From the NCBI RefSeq assembly GCF_022565475.1, contig NZ_JAIUMR010000011.1:1-64000 (forward strand): a DNA stretch of 64,000 nucleotides. The letters run 5' to 3'. Made by a program: the position numbers and the translations under genes. The DNA is from Aliidiomarina sp. (GTDB taxonomy: Bacteria; Pseudomonadota; Gammaproteobacteria; Enterobacterales; Alteromonadaceae). The notes under the pieces are model-generated. The model saw only the letters and a list, made by a program, of their open reading frames with translations, was not told the origin of the DNA and ran no database searches. Positions 17,679 through 27,105 of the stretch are shown here, one piece after another. Each line of letters starts with the position of its first letter. The first letter of the stretch is position 1.

Positions 17679-18578
17679 TTAAGGCGCTACTCGTACACGA
17701 ATGACAATGTAATCGTCGGGTAGTTTCAGTTGCGGCTGATAGATCGGCACGCGCACACTGCGATCATCCCAATCGCCCCAATCATCATCCCAGTCATCGA
17801 AGTCATCGTAAAAGTCGTCGATCGGCGGATTACCGTCATACACTTTATCGCGCCATGTGGAAAAATAGGCTTCTCGGACGAACGCATATTCGTCGATAGC
17901 ATTTTCCAACATAGGCTCCAGTTCACGCAGGGCGATTCGCGTTTCCAAACCCCGAATCACATAGCGACCGATACTCAGTGACCAGCTAAACAAGGTCGCC
18001 GGCCAGACATAGTCATCAATTACGTCACCGCCACGATCGATAATGACGGTTGGTCCTGCGCCGGGGAGCATAATATATGGGCCATCAGGCACACCGTAGA
18101 CCGCCAATGTTTGCCCGAAGCTTTCACTTTCTTGACCGACACCCATTTTACCGGCGACGTCAAACAAGCCAAACACACCAATCGTTGAGTTCATGAGAAA
18201 GCGGCCTGCACTAATGCCCGCCGACTTGAACTTACGCTGCAACAGGTTATTCACCGTCGACGCCGGCTCAGTAATGTTTTCCGTAGCATTATAGAGACCA
18301 TCACGCACAGGACTTGGAATCAACGCATAGGCACTCGCTGCTGGGCTGATTAAATACGGGTCGAGGACGTGCCGATTAAAATTGTAAAAACTGCGGTTCA
18401 TGGATTCCCATGGATCGCGCTCATCACGAAAATCGAAATCATACGATTCCGCTATCGCTGCTGTTGTATCGACATCGACATCGGTTGCACTGTCCGTGTC
18501 TGGTGTTTGGGCGCAGCCAGTTAAACCAACTGCTCCCAGAGCCACCATCATCGCTACGATAAAATGCACGCGCCGCAT
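17679..18578 (-). CDS. mlaA: MlaA (VacJ) outer-membrane lipoprotein
   Basis: Outer-membrane component of the Mla retrograde phospholipid pathway. The 299-aa product has a lipobox (LTGC, Cys22) and the MlaA domain from about residue 55: DPWESMNRSFYNFNRHVLDP, then the NLLQRKFKSAGISAGRFLMNSTIG and GVPDGPYIMLPG motifs. The C terminus carries an unusual acidic, Trp-rich stretch (FYDDFDDWDDDWGDWDD) beyond the standard domain. Its ATG overlaps the ccmI stop, so it is the last gene of the ccm transcript. The 85 bp before rssB may hold a promoter. Confidence 0.95.
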   Translation of the reverse strand: MRRVHFIVAMMVALGAVGLTGCAQTPDTDSATDVDVDTTAAIAESYDFDFRDERDPWESMNRSFYNFNRHVLDPYLISPAASAYALIPSPVRDGLYNATENITEPASTVNNLLQRKFKSAGISAGRFLMNSTIGVFGLFDVAGKMGVGQESESFGQTLAVYGVPDGPYIMLPGAGPTVIIDRGGDVIDDYVWPATLFSWSLSIGRYVIRGLETRIALRELEPMLENAIDEYAFVREAYFSTWRDKVYDGNPPIDDFYDDFDDWDDDWGDWDDRSVRVPIYQPQLKLPDDYIVIRVRVAP

Positions 18579-19780
18579 TATTCAACCATGTCCACAAGTG
18601 TAATCCGTATCTGCTGACCCGACTCACGCTCAATCAACATCGGTCGTGTCTCAAAATCGCCGCGACGTCGTTCCATGCTGTCACCTGTGGTCAACCGAGC
18701 TTGCACTAACCAGCTCGCAGCAGAGGACAAATTCACGCCTTCGAGCATGGCATCTTCATCCGTTAAGGTTACCGTCACAGGAAAATCGGTGACACGCTGG
18801 CGGGTCACCGCAATCGGTTCGCGACCACCATCAGGGTTGCGGACAAAGACAAACAAATTATTAATCCACGCCATTTCATTGCGCAAGGCTTCGCTAATAT
18901 CGATAGTGACGGTTAATGTCGTGATCGTACCGTCGATACGATCTTGCGCCTGCTGCAGCGAATCAGCAATTGCGCTGTATCGCGGATCACTCTCATCCAT
19001 CAGTGTTAACGCTAGATCCCATGAGGCGGCTGCGCGCTCAAAATCAGCGCGTTCAAAATGAACAATACCGAGTAATCCTAAGGCTTCGACGTTCTGATTA
19101 TTCTGCTGCAACACTTGACGCAAATTCCGTGCTGCCAGCGCCAAATCATGGTCACTACCGGACATAATTAGCGCCTGACTATAGGACATCAGATTGTTGT
19201 AGTTGTCTGGTTCAAGATTATAAGACACTTCGAACGCTTCCAGTGCTTGTTCAAGCTGACGAACTTGCATCATCAAGCGCCCATAGAGACTCCAAGCGTT
19301 TGGCTCTGGTTCTTCCATCAATCGCTGACGCAGCCCCAACGCGTAGGTCCAAAGCTCTTCTTCAGAACGCGGCGCAGCATTTTGGTCGCCTTGCAACCAA
19401 GCACTTAACAGCGGTAATGCCTCATGCGCACGATCCGACTGCTGTTGTTGCTTCCACGAACCGTCATAGATATAAATACCCACCGCGAGCACCACCAAAA
19501 TGATGGTCGGAATCAGCATGCTGGCCGGTTTTTTCTCGACGTGACTGTCCGGATCATGAATATCCGTGACGAAGGTTTTGAGCAGCTCTTTTTCCGCATG
19601 AACACGTTCTTTTTCGGAAATCACGCCTTGGCGAACGTCTTCTTCAAGTTCACTCAGACGGCTTTCATAAATCTCTTTATTTGCCTGTTCAATCGTCCAC
19701 GTTTCCCATTGATTGCGGCGCGCGAGCACCATCATGATAATGGCAAGGACTAACAGGAGCGCAAGAAGGAAGTACCACAT
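18578..19780 (-). CDS. ccmI: Cytochrome c maturation TPR protein CcmI
   Basis: Inner-membrane apocytochrome c chaperone that works with CcmF and CcmH. The 400-aa product has membrane helix 1 (residues 2-19), a cytoplasmic leucine-zipper-like loop (about 28-85, YESRLSELEEDVRQGVISEKE), helix 2 (about 88-107), and periplasmic TPRs (about 130-290) with AWSLYGRLMMQVRQLEQALE and similar. The C-terminal domain carries the DISEALRNEMAWINNLFVFV region. It overlaps ccmH and mlaA at start/stop junctions. Confidence 0.94.
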   Translation of the reverse strand: MWYFLLALLLVLAIIMMVLARRNQWETWTIEQANKEIYESRLSELEEDVRQGVISEKERVHAEKELLKTFVTDIHDPDSHVEKKPASMLIPTIILVVLAVGIYIYDGSWKQQQQSDRAHEALPLLSAWLQGDQNAAPRSEEELWTYALGLRQRLMEEPEPNAWSLYGRLMMQVRQLEQALEAFEVSYNLEPDNYNNLMSYSQALIMSGSDHDLALAARNLRQVLQQNNQNVEALGLLGIVHFERADFERAAASWDLALTLMDESDPRYSAIADSLQQAQDRIDGTITTLTVTIDISEALRNEMAWINNLFVFVRNPDGGREPIAVTRQRVTDFPVTVTLTDEDAMLEGVNLSSAASWLVQARLTTGDSMERRRGDFETRPMLIERESGQQIRITLVDMVE

Positions 19781-20286
19781 TATTGTTTGTGCTCCTCTTT
19801 ATTCTCTTCATCGGTATTGGTGTCAATGTCGCTGTTGGCCAACACTTGGCGCATACGCGCTTCTTCTTCAGGTGTTAATTCACTGTCGTCATGACGACGC
19901 AGCCGGACATTCAGTACAATGACGACAATGCCAATAACAAAAGCCAGTAACGGCCCAAGCCAGAGGATCAACGTCGAACGATTGACCGGTGGCCGATAAT
20001 GAACAAAGTCACCATAGCGAACTTTCATAAACTCAATAATTTCTTGGTTGCTTTCGCCGGCCATCACCATTTCATAAACACGCTGACGCATATCTTGCGC
20101 CAAAGGTGCGTCGGAGTCGGCAATGGTTTGGTTTTGACACTTCGGGCAGCGCAGTTCACCCGCTAATTGATTAAACCGGCGCTCTTGTTCTGCCGTTTCG
20201 AATTCATAAAATTCGGCTGACGCGGCCGCATGTCCGATGGCAAACGTGAATGCCAGCGTCATAACGAGGAGGAGTTGTTTCATCAT
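19780..20286 (-). CDS. ccmH: Cytochrome c maturation thiol oxidoreductase CcmH
   Basis: Periplasm-facing, membrane-anchored protein that reduces apocytochrome c for haem ligation. The 168-aa product has a signal peptide (to about residue 24), the hallmark LRCPKCQNQTIADSDAPLA with C47 and C50, and one membrane helix (about 107-127). It corresponds to the N-terminal half of E. coli CcmH; the TPR half is the separate ccmI gene. It overlaps dsbE by 4 bp. Confidence 0.96.
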   Translation of the reverse strand: MMKQLLLVMTLAFTFAIGHAAASAEFYEFETAEQERRFNQLAGELRCPKCQNQTIADSDAPLAQDMRQRVYEMVMAGESNQEIIEFMKVRYGDFVHYRPPVNRSTLILWLGPLLAFVIGIVVIVLNVRLRRHDDSELTPEEEARMRQVLANSDIDTNTDEENKEEHKQ

Positions 20287-20873
20287 AAGACCAGCTCCTG
20301 GCGATGTTCTGGAATCGGCAAGCCAGCATCACGCATCGCACGATAATAAATTGGCCCGACTTCACGTCGCCACACCCGCTCATTCAAGTCACCCACATGG
20401 CGATAAAGAATCACACCATGTTGATCAACCACATAGGTTTCTGGTGCGCCGTAGACACCTAAGTCCAATGCTAACAGTCCCGTCGCATCAAACAAATTGA
20501 TCGCATACGGGTCGCCCAAGTTTTGCAGCCAACGTACAGCCGCACCGCGGGAGTCGTCTTTGTAATTTAAACCAATAATGTAGACCTGCTCTTCAGCGAG
20601 GAGTTGGTTTAAAAACGTATGCTCGGCATAACAGGTTGGACACCAAGTGGCCCACACGTTGATCAACAACGGGCGCTGACCAATGATGCGGTTGTCATGA
20701 ATGACATCCGGTTGATACAAATCGGGTAACTCGAACTGAGGCACTTCACGTCCAACCAACGCGGAATCGAGCCGCGTTGGGTCGGAGAACAAGCCTTTAA
20801 ACAGGAATACCGCCACCAATAAAAATAGAATCAGTGGCATTAAAAAGAACGCAAGCTTGAGTTTCGGATTCAT
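20283..20873 (-). CDS. dsbE: Thiol:disulfide interchange protein DsbE (CcmG)
   Basis: Membrane-anchored thioredoxin-like reductant of the cytochrome c maturation system. The 196-aa product has an N-terminal membrane helix (about residues 8-27) and a periplasmic thioredoxin fold with active site WATWCPTC (C78, C81), plus the GVYGAPETYVVD cis-Pro region. It starts within the end of ccmF (4-bp overlap), so translation is probably coupled. Confidence 0.96.
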   Translation of the reverse strand: MNPKLKLAFFLMPLILFLLVAVFLFKGLFSDPTRLDSALVGREVPQFELPDLYQPDVIHDNRIIGQRPLLINVWATWCPTCYAEHTFLNQLLAEEQVYIIGLNYKDDSRGAAVRWLQNLGDPYAINLFDATGLLALDLGVYGAPETYVVDQHGVILYRHVGDLNERVWRREVGPIYYRAMRDAGLPIPEHRQELVL

Positions 20874-22864
20874 GCCTTCGCCTCCTGTTCAGCTGCGTCA
20901 TGTTCACGCTTACGCTCATCGCGTAAGCGACGACGCAGGCGGTAGCGCTTATCTGTCATACTGAATATACCACCAATGGCCATCAGGATGGAGCCACCCC
21001 AGATCCAGCGCACAAACGGCTTGATATGAATCCGCACCGCCCAACTACCATCCTCGAGCTCTTCACCCAAGGCGATGTAGAGGTCACGGAAAGGATTGAC
21101 CTGCAAGCCCGTTTGCGTTTGCATCTGCCGTGTTACCGTATAAAAGCGTTTCTCTGACTTGATAATGCCAACACGGCTGCCATCGGTGCGCGTAACACGG
21201 AACGTCGCTGTATCACTAATAAAGTTTGGCCCCTGCCATTCGTACATTTCTTCGAAACTAAACACATAACCGCGCTCTTCGAAGGTGTCACCCGGTCCCA
21301 TTCGCACCGTGCGCTCGACTTCGTAATTCTGCACCATGGCAATACCAATCACCATGACCGCAAAACCTAAATGGCCGAGTACCATACCCCAGTGGCTGCG
21401 TCCAAGCTTGACTAACGCTGGCAGCTTGTGTTCGCGGCTGGCCACACGCATACGTAACTCGGCGACCGTAGTAAACACCACCCATAACGCGAGGATTAGA
21501 CCAAGTGCGGCGAGACCATGCACGACATCAGCAAATATCCAGGGTAAGGCGAAACCAAGTACGACAGCTAACAGCAGTGCCAGACCTAAACTATTGCGGA
21601 TTTCGCTAAACCCTTGGCGGCGCCAGCGGGTCAGCGGGCCTAAGCCGAGAATAATGGCAAATGGGATGGTCAACCACATGAACATTTCATCAAAGAAAGG
21701 TTCACCGATGGAGATATTCCCTAAGCCTAGCTGCTGGAAGAATAACGGCAATAGGGTACCGATCATCACCACTACTGTGGCGGTGACGAGGACCACGTTA
21801 TTACCCAAGAGCAACACTTCGCGCGAGAATAGGTCATAGCGGCTGTGGCTTTGCACTTTCGCCGCTCGAATCGCATATAACAATAACGAGCCGGCAATCA
21901 CTACACCCAGGAACCCAAGGAGGAACATGCCGCGCGTTGGATCGGCTGCGAATGCATGGACCGAGACCAAAACCCCGGAACGCACCAAGAAGGTTCCTAA
22001 CAAACTCAAGCTAAATGCGGCTATGGCCAATAATACGGTCCACGACTTAAAGGTGCCGCGTTTTTCCGTGACCGCCAATGAGTGCATCAGCGCCGTACCT
22101 GCCAACCAGGGCATGAAACTGGCGTTTTCAACTGGATCCCAGAACCACCAACCGCCCCAGCCAAGTTCATAGTAGGCCCACCAGCTACCAACCATGATAC
22201 CGAGCGTGAGGAACACCCACGCAGCAATCGTCCACGGCCGCGACCAGCGTGCCCAGGCGGAATCTAAACGGCCACCCAGTAAGGCAGCAATCGCAAAGGC
22301 AAAAGCCACTGAGAAGCCAACATAGCCCATATACAGCAATGGCGGATGAATAATCATTCCCGGATCTTGCAGCAATGGATTCAAATCGCGGCCATCGACC
22401 GGAATTAATGGAATGGTGCGCTCAAATGGATTTGACGTCAGCAACATGAACAAATAGAAACCGACCCCAATCATCCCCATCACCGCAAGAACTCGCGCCG
22501 CGAAAACTAACGGTAAACGGTTTGAGAACAAGGCTAACGCTGCCGCCCAACTCGCTTGCACCAGCATCCACAGGAGGAATGAACCTTCATGCGAACCCCA
22601 AACTGCGGTAAAGCGGTAAATTGCAGGTAGTGCGGTATTGGAGTTATTGGCAACGTAAGCAATACTGAAATCATTCGCCAGAAACCCCCAAACCAGGGCA
22701 ATAAATGAAATCAGGGTAAAGATAAACATGCCATAGGTCAGTGGCCGAGCGAGCGCCATTTGACCACCATGACCACGCGCCACACCGATTAATGGAATGA
22801 AGGCGAGTAACGCTGAGAATGCAAACGCCAGCGCCAGCGCAAAGTGCCCTAACTCACCGATCAT
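20870..22864 (-). CDS. ccmF: Cytochrome c haem lyase subunit CcmF
   Basis: Large polytopic membrane protein that ligates haem from CcmE to apocytochrome c. The ATG at 22864 ([20 protein letters not shown]) was chosen; the open frame extends 26 codons into ccmE but that part is not CcmF-like. The 664-aa product has the tryptophan-rich WWD motif [19 protein letters not shown] (about residue 228-246), conserved His residues flanking it, about 15 membrane helices and a C-terminal basic tail. It overlaps ccmE by 11 bp. Confidence 0.97.
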   Translation of the reverse strand: MIGELGHFALALAFAFSALLAFIPLIGVARGHGGQMALARPLTYGMFIFTLISFIALVWGFLANDFSIAYVANNSNTALPAIYRFTAVWGSHEGSFLLWMLVQASWAAALALFSNRLPLVFAARVLAVMGMIGVGFYLFMLLTSNPFERTIPLIPVDGRDLNPLLQDPGMIIHPPLLYMGYVGFSVAFAFAIAALLGGRLDSAWARWSRPWTIAAWVFLTLGIMVGSWWAYYELGWGGWWFWDPVENASFMPWLAGTALMHSLAVTEKRGTFKSWTVLLAIAAFSLSLLGTFLVRSGVLVSVHAFAADPTRGMFLLGFLGVVIAGSLLLYAIRAAKVQSHSRYDLFSREVLLLGNNVVLVTATVVVMIGTLLPLFFQQLGLGNISIGEPFFDEMFMWLTIPFAIILGLGPLTRWRRQGFSEIRNSLGLALLLAVVLGFALPWIFADVVHGLAALGLILALWVVFTTVAELRMRVASREHKLPALVKLGRSHWGMVLGHLGFAVMVIGIAMVQNYEVERTVRMGPGDTFEERGYVFSFEEMYEWQGPNFISDTATFRVTRTDGSRVGIIKSEKRFYTVTRQMQTQTGLQVNPFRDLYIALGEELEDGSWAVRIHIKPFVRWIWGGSILMAIGGIFSMTDKRYRLRRRLRDERKREHDAAEQEAKA

Positions 22865-23387
22865 AACCACCACCTGATTCGTTGTCGTCATCCTTGTCGT
22901 TGTTCCGATAGTCGTCATCACTCCACTGTGATGGCGGCACATGTTCGATACCTTTCAAGGCTTCCGCGAGCGCTGGCGGCATATATTCTTCGTCGTGGCG
23001 AGCCAAGACTTCGCTGGCCAACAAGCGATTCGGTTCAATCAAGACGCCTTGCGCGACAATCCCTTGGCCTTCGCGGAACAAGTCCGGCAGGATGCCTTCA
23101 AAATCAACAATAATTTCGGCTGGGCCGGTGTCAATCAGGTTAAAAGAAACCGTTAAACCTGAACCTTCGCGGCGCACCGAACCCGGCACAACCAAGCCAC
23201 CGACGCGAATCCGTTGCCCCACTTCGGGACGAACCTGTTCGCTACCCTTACCGTCGATGATTTCTGTTGGGGTATAGAACAAATCGATATTCTGCGACAA
23301 AGCGTACAGCACCAATGCGGTCGCGATGGCTACACCACCGAGAATACCGCTGGTCATGATGAATCGTTTTTTACGTCTTGGGTTCAT
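22854..23387 (-). CDS. ccmE: Cytochrome c maturation haem chaperone CcmE
   Basis: Periplasmic haem chaperone with a covalent haem-histidine bond. The 177-aa product has an N-terminal membrane anchor (about residues 10-30), an OB-fold core, and the haem-attachment motif [11 protein letters not shown] with H131 and Y135. Beyond the core is an acidic, low-complexity tail (about 155-177: [18 protein letters not shown]), longer than in E. coli (159 aa). It overlaps ccmF; an 82-bp gap separates it from ccmD. Confidence 0.96.
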   Translation of the reverse strand: MNPRRKKRFIMTSGILGGVAIATALVLYALSQNIDLFYTPTEIIDGKGSEQVRPEVGQRIRVGGLVVPGSVRREGSGLTVSFNLIDTGPAEIIVDFEGILPDLFREGQGIVAQGVLIEPNRLLASEVLARHDEEYMPPALAEALKGIEHVPPSQWSDDDYRNNDKDDDNESGGGYDR

Positions 23388-23468
23388 GATCGTTCTCGTT
23401 TCGTCAATTTAAAATCGGTTCGCCTGTTCGTTTCGCTTTGCAACATGCAAGTCTACTACGCAACTCGG

Positions 23469-23693
23469 CTAGTTCTGGTTCGTTTGCTGGGCCTGTCGCC
23501 GTGCTTGCCGAGCCTGCAAAATACGCTCGGCACGAGCCGCATGTTTGTGCGCTTCACTGACCAGCTTACGCCGGCGCCAACTCGCTTCTACAGCGAGTAA
23601 TGCAAAACACAGCAAGGTGCCTAAAAACGACCACCATACCCACACTGCGTAACCGCCCATGTGGAAAAATGCTTGTAAGCTATCAAATTGCAT
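23469..23693 (-). CDS. ccmD: Haem exporter protein CcmD
   Basis: Small membrane protein that stabilises the CcmABC complex for release of holo-CcmE. The 74-aa product has the family start FDSLQAFFHMGGYAVWVWWS, one membrane helix (about residues 16-38) and a basic Arg/Gln/Ala-rich cytoplasmic tail. Its place between ccmC and ccmE fixes the identity. Confidence 0.92.
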   Translation of the reverse strand: MQFDSLQAFFHMGGYAVWVWWSFLGTLLCFALLAVEASWRRRKLVSEAHKHAARAERILQARQARRQAQQTNQN

Positions 23694-23697
23694 CGGC

Positions 23698-24468
23698 CTA
23701 CTCCTCGTTCCGTTGCACGACGGGAATACCTAAATAGGTCAGCGCCCAAGGCCGGTGAATTTCGCGGCGTAAGATTTCATTGTTCAGCCGCTTCATCACC
23801 AATACGGCACTCACCAGCATCATGGCAACAATGCTCACCAGCAGCGGGTAGAGCATTTCCGGCGCGATACTTGGCGCTTCCAAGCGGGTAATTGCGCGCG
23901 TCACGGTCGACTGCTGATGCAGAGTATTCCACCAATACACTGAGTAATGAATAATCGGAATATTGATCACGCCAACCAGTGCCAAAATACTCGCGGCTTT
24001 AGCCCCTGCGCGTTCATCTTCAAAGGCAATGTACAAAGCCATTACACCCAGATAAAGGAATAGAAGAATCAGCTGTGCCGTTAACCGAGCGTCCCACACC
24101 CACCATGTGCCCCACATCGGTTGGCCCCACAAGGCACCGGTAAACAGCGAAATAAAGGTCAATACTGCCCCCACCGGCGCAATGGCGAGCAAAGCCAATT
24201 CTGCGGTTCGGATTTGCCACACTAATGCCAGTAAGCCGGCGATTGCCATTGCCACATAAAAGCCCATCGACCACATGGCTGCCGGAACATGGACAAAAAT
24301 AATCCGGTAACTCTCACCCTGTTGATAATCCTGCGGCGCTATCGCCAGTCCCCACACCAAAGCCACAGCCGACAAAATCAGACCGGGAATCAGGAACCAA
24401 GGCAGCAGTTTTTGCACCAAGTGAAAGGTTGCTTCTGGCTTTGCATACGGATGTAACCATTGCCACAT
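23698..24468 (-). CDS. ccmC: Haem exporter protein CcmC
   Basis: Six-helix membrane protein of the haem-handling family that loads haem onto CcmE. The 256-aa product has the WWD-type motif GTWWVWDARLT (about residues 119-129) and conserved His residues in FVHVPAAMWSMG and IIHYSVYWWNTLHQ. It follows ccmB by 1 bp and precedes ccmD by 4 bp. Confidence 0.97.
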   Translation of the reverse strand: MWQWLHPYAKPEATFHLVQKLLPWFLIPGLILSAVALVWGLAIAPQDYQQGESYRIIFVHVPAAMWSMGFYVAMAIAGLLALVWQIRTAELALLAIAPVGAVLTFISLFTGALWGQPMWGTWWVWDARLTAQLILLFLYLGVMALYIAFEDERAGAKAASILALVGVINIPIIHYSVYWWNTLHQQSTVTRAITRLEAPSIAPEMLYPLLVSIVAMMLVSAVLVMKRLNNEILRREIHRPWALTYLGIPVVQRNEE

Positions 24469-24469
24469 A

Positions 24470-25177
24470 TTAATTCACACTCACTCGTAAACCGGCTTTC
24501 ACCGCGAACGGCGCGAGTGTCACACTGAGGACACTAAACGCACCAATTAATGCCAACGGGCCCGCCGGCGACACGCCTGCGAGGGTGGCTTCGACCGCCG
24601 CTGTTGCGAAAATAAGTAGCGGCACCAACAAAGGTAATAATAACAAACTGAGTAGCGCCCCGCCCTTGTTCAAACTGACCGTCAAGGCGACACCAATGGC
24701 GCCTGCTGCGCTCAATATCGGTGTACCGATCAGCAGCGTCAGCCATAACACCCCCCATGCTTGGATGGGTAAATTTAGCAACAAGGCCAACAACGGCGTG
24801 ATGACCAATACAGGTACGGCGGTCAGCAGCCAATGGACGATAATTTTTGCCAACACACTAAACTCTACTGCGACCGGCAATAACATCAGTTGTTCCAGAG
24901 CGCCGTCGCGAAAGTCGTCACGAAAAATTCGTTCTAAACCCAGCATGGCTGACAGTAAAGCCGAAACCCAAATAACACCGGCGGCAATTCGTCCCAAGAT
25001 ATCTGGCCCTGGCCCAACGCCGAGTGGAAACAGCGTGATCACAATCAGCAAAAAAATTAACGGATTCAATAAGTCACTGCGTTGACGCATGGCCACACGC
25101 AAATCTCGACGGATGATCTGGCGGAAAATCTGGCCACTGGCGACCGGCTTACGTGTGTTTGGTGTTGGCTTGCTCAT
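24470..25177 (-). CDS. ccmB: Haem exporter protein CcmB
   Basis: Membrane subunit of the CcmAB ABC-type transporter. The 235-aa product has about six membrane helices and the family pattern near the N terminus (IIRRDLRVAMRQRSDLLNPLIFLLIVITLFPLGVGP; position about 22-57). It is immediately downstream of ccmA with overlapping stop and start codons. Confidence 0.96.
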   Translation of the reverse strand: MSKPTPNTRKPVASGQIFRQIIRRDLRVAMRQRSDLLNPLIFLLIVITLFPLGVGPGPDILGRIAAGVIWVSALLSAMLGLERIFRDDFRDGALEQLMLLPVAVEFSVLAKIIVHWLLTAVPVLVITPLLALLLNLPIQAWGVLWLTLLIGTPILSAAGAIGVALTVSLNKGGALLSLLLLPLLVPLLIFATAAVEATLAGVSPAGPLALIGAFSVLSVTLAPFAVKAGLRVSVN

Positions 25178-25800
25178 TAGTGTTGATACCTCAACTGCAA
25201 GCGGTTCACCGGATAGCTCATACTCTGCAAATCTTGATGCGAGGTGAGGATAATTGCTCCACCCTGCGCCAAATGCACTTGAAAACGATCATGCAGCATG
25301 GCGATTCCGTCAACGTCGAGCGCCGTGAAAGGCTCATCCAAAATCCATAAGCGCGTTTGTGAAAACCATAGTCGGGCCAAGGCTATACGCCGCTGTTGAC
25401 CCGCTGAAAGTCGTTGCGCCGGGATGTCTTCAAGACCGACTAAGCCAACTTGTGCCAGTAATTCATAAGGCGGAGTGGAAAATTCATGGCCTTCAACTGC
25501 AGCATAGAACTCAAGATTTTCAATGGCGGTAAGTTCGGGTTTAATCCCCGATTTATGGCCGATAAACAGCAAGTCATGATAGTAGCGTTCGCGACACTGC
25601 TGAATCTCTTCTCCTTGGAACAGCACATCGCCCTGCTGGGCCGGCAATAAACCCGCAAGAATCCGCAGCAAGCTTGATTTACCAGCACCGTTGGGGCCTT
25701 CAATTTGCCACAATTGGCCGCTGGCAACGTCAAGGTTTATGTTGCTAAACAATACACGCTCACCGCGCACAGATTGCAGTTCTCTACCTTGCAATAGCAC
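25177..25800 (-). CDS. ccmA: Cytochrome c biogenesis ATPase CcmA
   Basis: ABC ATPase that with CcmB drives release of holo-CcmE from CcmC. The 207-aa product has Walker A GPNGAGKSS (about residues 35-43), ABC signature LSAGQQRR, Walker B LWILDEPFTALD and the switch His in LTSHQ. First gene of the nine-gene ccmABCDEFGHI operon, which is the complete system I set. Confidence 0.97.
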   Translation of the reverse strand: MLLQGRELQSVRGERVLFSNINLDVASGQLWQIEGPNGAGKSSLLRILAGLLPAQQGDVLFQGEEIQQCRERYYHDLLFIGHKSGIKPELTAIENLEFYAAVEGHEFSTPPYELLAQVGLVGLEDIPAQRLSAGQQRRIALARLWFSQTRLWILDEPFTALDVDGIAMLHDRFQVHLAQGGAIILTSHQDLQSMSYPVNRLQLRYQH

Positions 25801-25919
25801 CGCTCTAACAACCTTGGTCTGTAAGGATAAATTGGCCTCATCCTACCACAATAATTGCCTGTTCCGCGACCTTTTCCGCTGTCGAATCGGTTGAATAAGT
25901 CGCGTCGAATTGCGCGAAA

Positions 25920-26255
25920 TCAAGGAATTTCAAGCACCGCCCCAGAAGGGGTATACCACCCTTGCTCAATGCGTTCACCATCAACGTCGTCGACCCGCCA
26001 CGACCAGAGGCCATCGCTCGGCAGGATTTGCCAACGCAGTCCGCCGCTTAGCTCTCCGGTTTGATGCTGCTGAGGTGGCTGTTGCTGCCAATGGCTCAAC
26101 CACAGCTGGATCTCCATATCCGCCTTATATTGTGTCTGTACAAATCGCCAAACACGTTGCGACTCGATAAGAACTGTCAGCAAAAACACGACCGTCGTTG
26201 CTAACAGCGCACTGGCCAGCATAACCTCTGGCAAGGTAAAGCCGTGTGCCTTCAT
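25920..26255 (-). CDS. Type II/IV minor pseudopilin, PpdC/PilV-like
   Basis: 111-aa protein with a class III prepilin leader: short basic start MKAHG followed by FTLPEVMLASALLATTVVFL, with the conserved Glu at +5 of the mature protein. The rest is a short Trp/Gln-rich globular part. It is the fourth gene of a compact set resembling ppdA-ppdB-ygdB-ppdC of E. coli. Its start overlaps the previous gene by 4 bp. Role in pilus or secretion assembly is inferred from the family. Confidence 0.75.
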   Translation of the reverse strand: MKAHGFTLPEVMLASALLATTVVFLLTVLIESQRVWRFVQTQYKADMEIQLWLSHWQQQPPQQHQTGELSGGLRWQILPSDGLWSWRVDDVDGERIEQGWYTPSGAVLEIP

Positions 26256-26626
26256 TCACCGAGCCTTTGCCATGCAACGCCGCCATCGGTTACGTGACGT
26301 TGGTAAAAAAAACGTGTGGACCGTTGCAGTGGAATAACTGTATGGCGCAGCCTCAGATCGAGCAGCCAACATCGCTGTTCGCTATCAGTACAGTCAACGT
26401 CCGACCATTGCGCATCAATTTGGTAATCGGAATGCAGCGGTGCATTCTGCACCTTACCTTGAGCTAGTTGCCACGCAAACCAAGCGCCATAGCTGTCGAG
26501 TTGTCGCTCAATTCGCGCTAAACGAATGTCATGGAATAGCAGCACGACGCTCTGCTGAGAATAATTCAGACCCGCGAGCAGTTGAACGGACGACAGCTGA
26601 ATCAGTACTAAAATGAAGATAAGCAT
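26252..26626 (-). CDS. Pseudopilin-cluster membrane protein, YgdB/PilX-like
   Basis: 124-aa protein with one N-terminal hydrophobic helix (MLIFILVLIQLSSVQLLAGL) but no G-F-T-L-x-E prepilin cleavage motif. An in-frame stop lies just upstream, so no longer start exists; a GGAGG site precedes the ATG. Two Cys (about residues 79 and 86) may form a disulfide. Its place between PilW-like and PilV-like genes matches ygdB (DUF2509) of the E. coli ppd cluster; similarity is weak. Confidence 0.65.
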   Translation of the reverse strand: MLIFILVLIQLSSVQLLAGLNYSQQSVVLLFHDIRLARIERQLDSYGAWFAWQLAQGKVQNAPLHSDYQIDAQWSDVDCTDSEQRCWLLDLRLRHTVIPLQRSTRFFYQRHVTDGGVAWQRLGE

Positions 26627-27105
26627 TAACCATTACTCCTCCATGAGTAACACCATAACGTCGGCAACTCTCCCGAATGCAGTAGTTCAAGGCAGAGCTT
26701 TCGCGTGTCCGGTGTCGGCTGGTCAACAAAGAAATGATTGATTTTGAACAGTGCAGGATCGTGTAAATTTAGCCAGCCGGAGCTGCCGCAGTCACCGTGT
26801 TCGGGCTTCCATTGCAATGCGCCGTTGCGCAGCCTCACACCGTTGTCAGCAAACAACAAGCAACTAGACCTCGGATCAAACTGCCATAAGTGGCCGCCCC
26901 CATGTCGACGCAACTCCCGATAGAGCCAATGTCCCAAGGCGTAAAAACCTTGTTCAGACTCGCCTTGGGCTTGTTGCTGCCATGCATTGCGCCACAGTTC
27001 GCTATGGAGGGTTAAAGCCGCCAACGTCGAAACGGCAGCGATGCTGAGCGCAACCAACAATTCAATCAAGGTGAAACCGGCGGCTAGACGCTGAGACTTT
27101 AGCAT
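26626..27105 (-). CDS. Minor pseudopilin, PpdB/PilW-like
   Basis: Start taken at the ATG at 27105 (MLKSQRLAAGFTLIELLVAL), which gives a normal prepilin leader and a 159-aa product; an upstream ATG in the same frame adds 12 residues. The N-terminal helix has the G-FTLIE prepilin peptidase site. The globular part contains four or more Cys (SCLLF, DCGSSGW, LCLELL, LWCYSW). It overlaps the previous gene by 7 bp and the next at a shared ATG/TAA. Confidence 0.75.
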   Translation of the reverse strand: MLKSQRLAAGFTLIELLVALSIAAVSTLAALTLHSELWRNAWQQQAQGESEQGFYALGHWLYRELRRHGGGHLWQFDPRSSCLLFADNGVRLRNGALQWKPEHGDCGSSGWLNLHDPALFKINHFFVDQPTPDTRKLCLELLHSGELPTLWCYSWRSNG

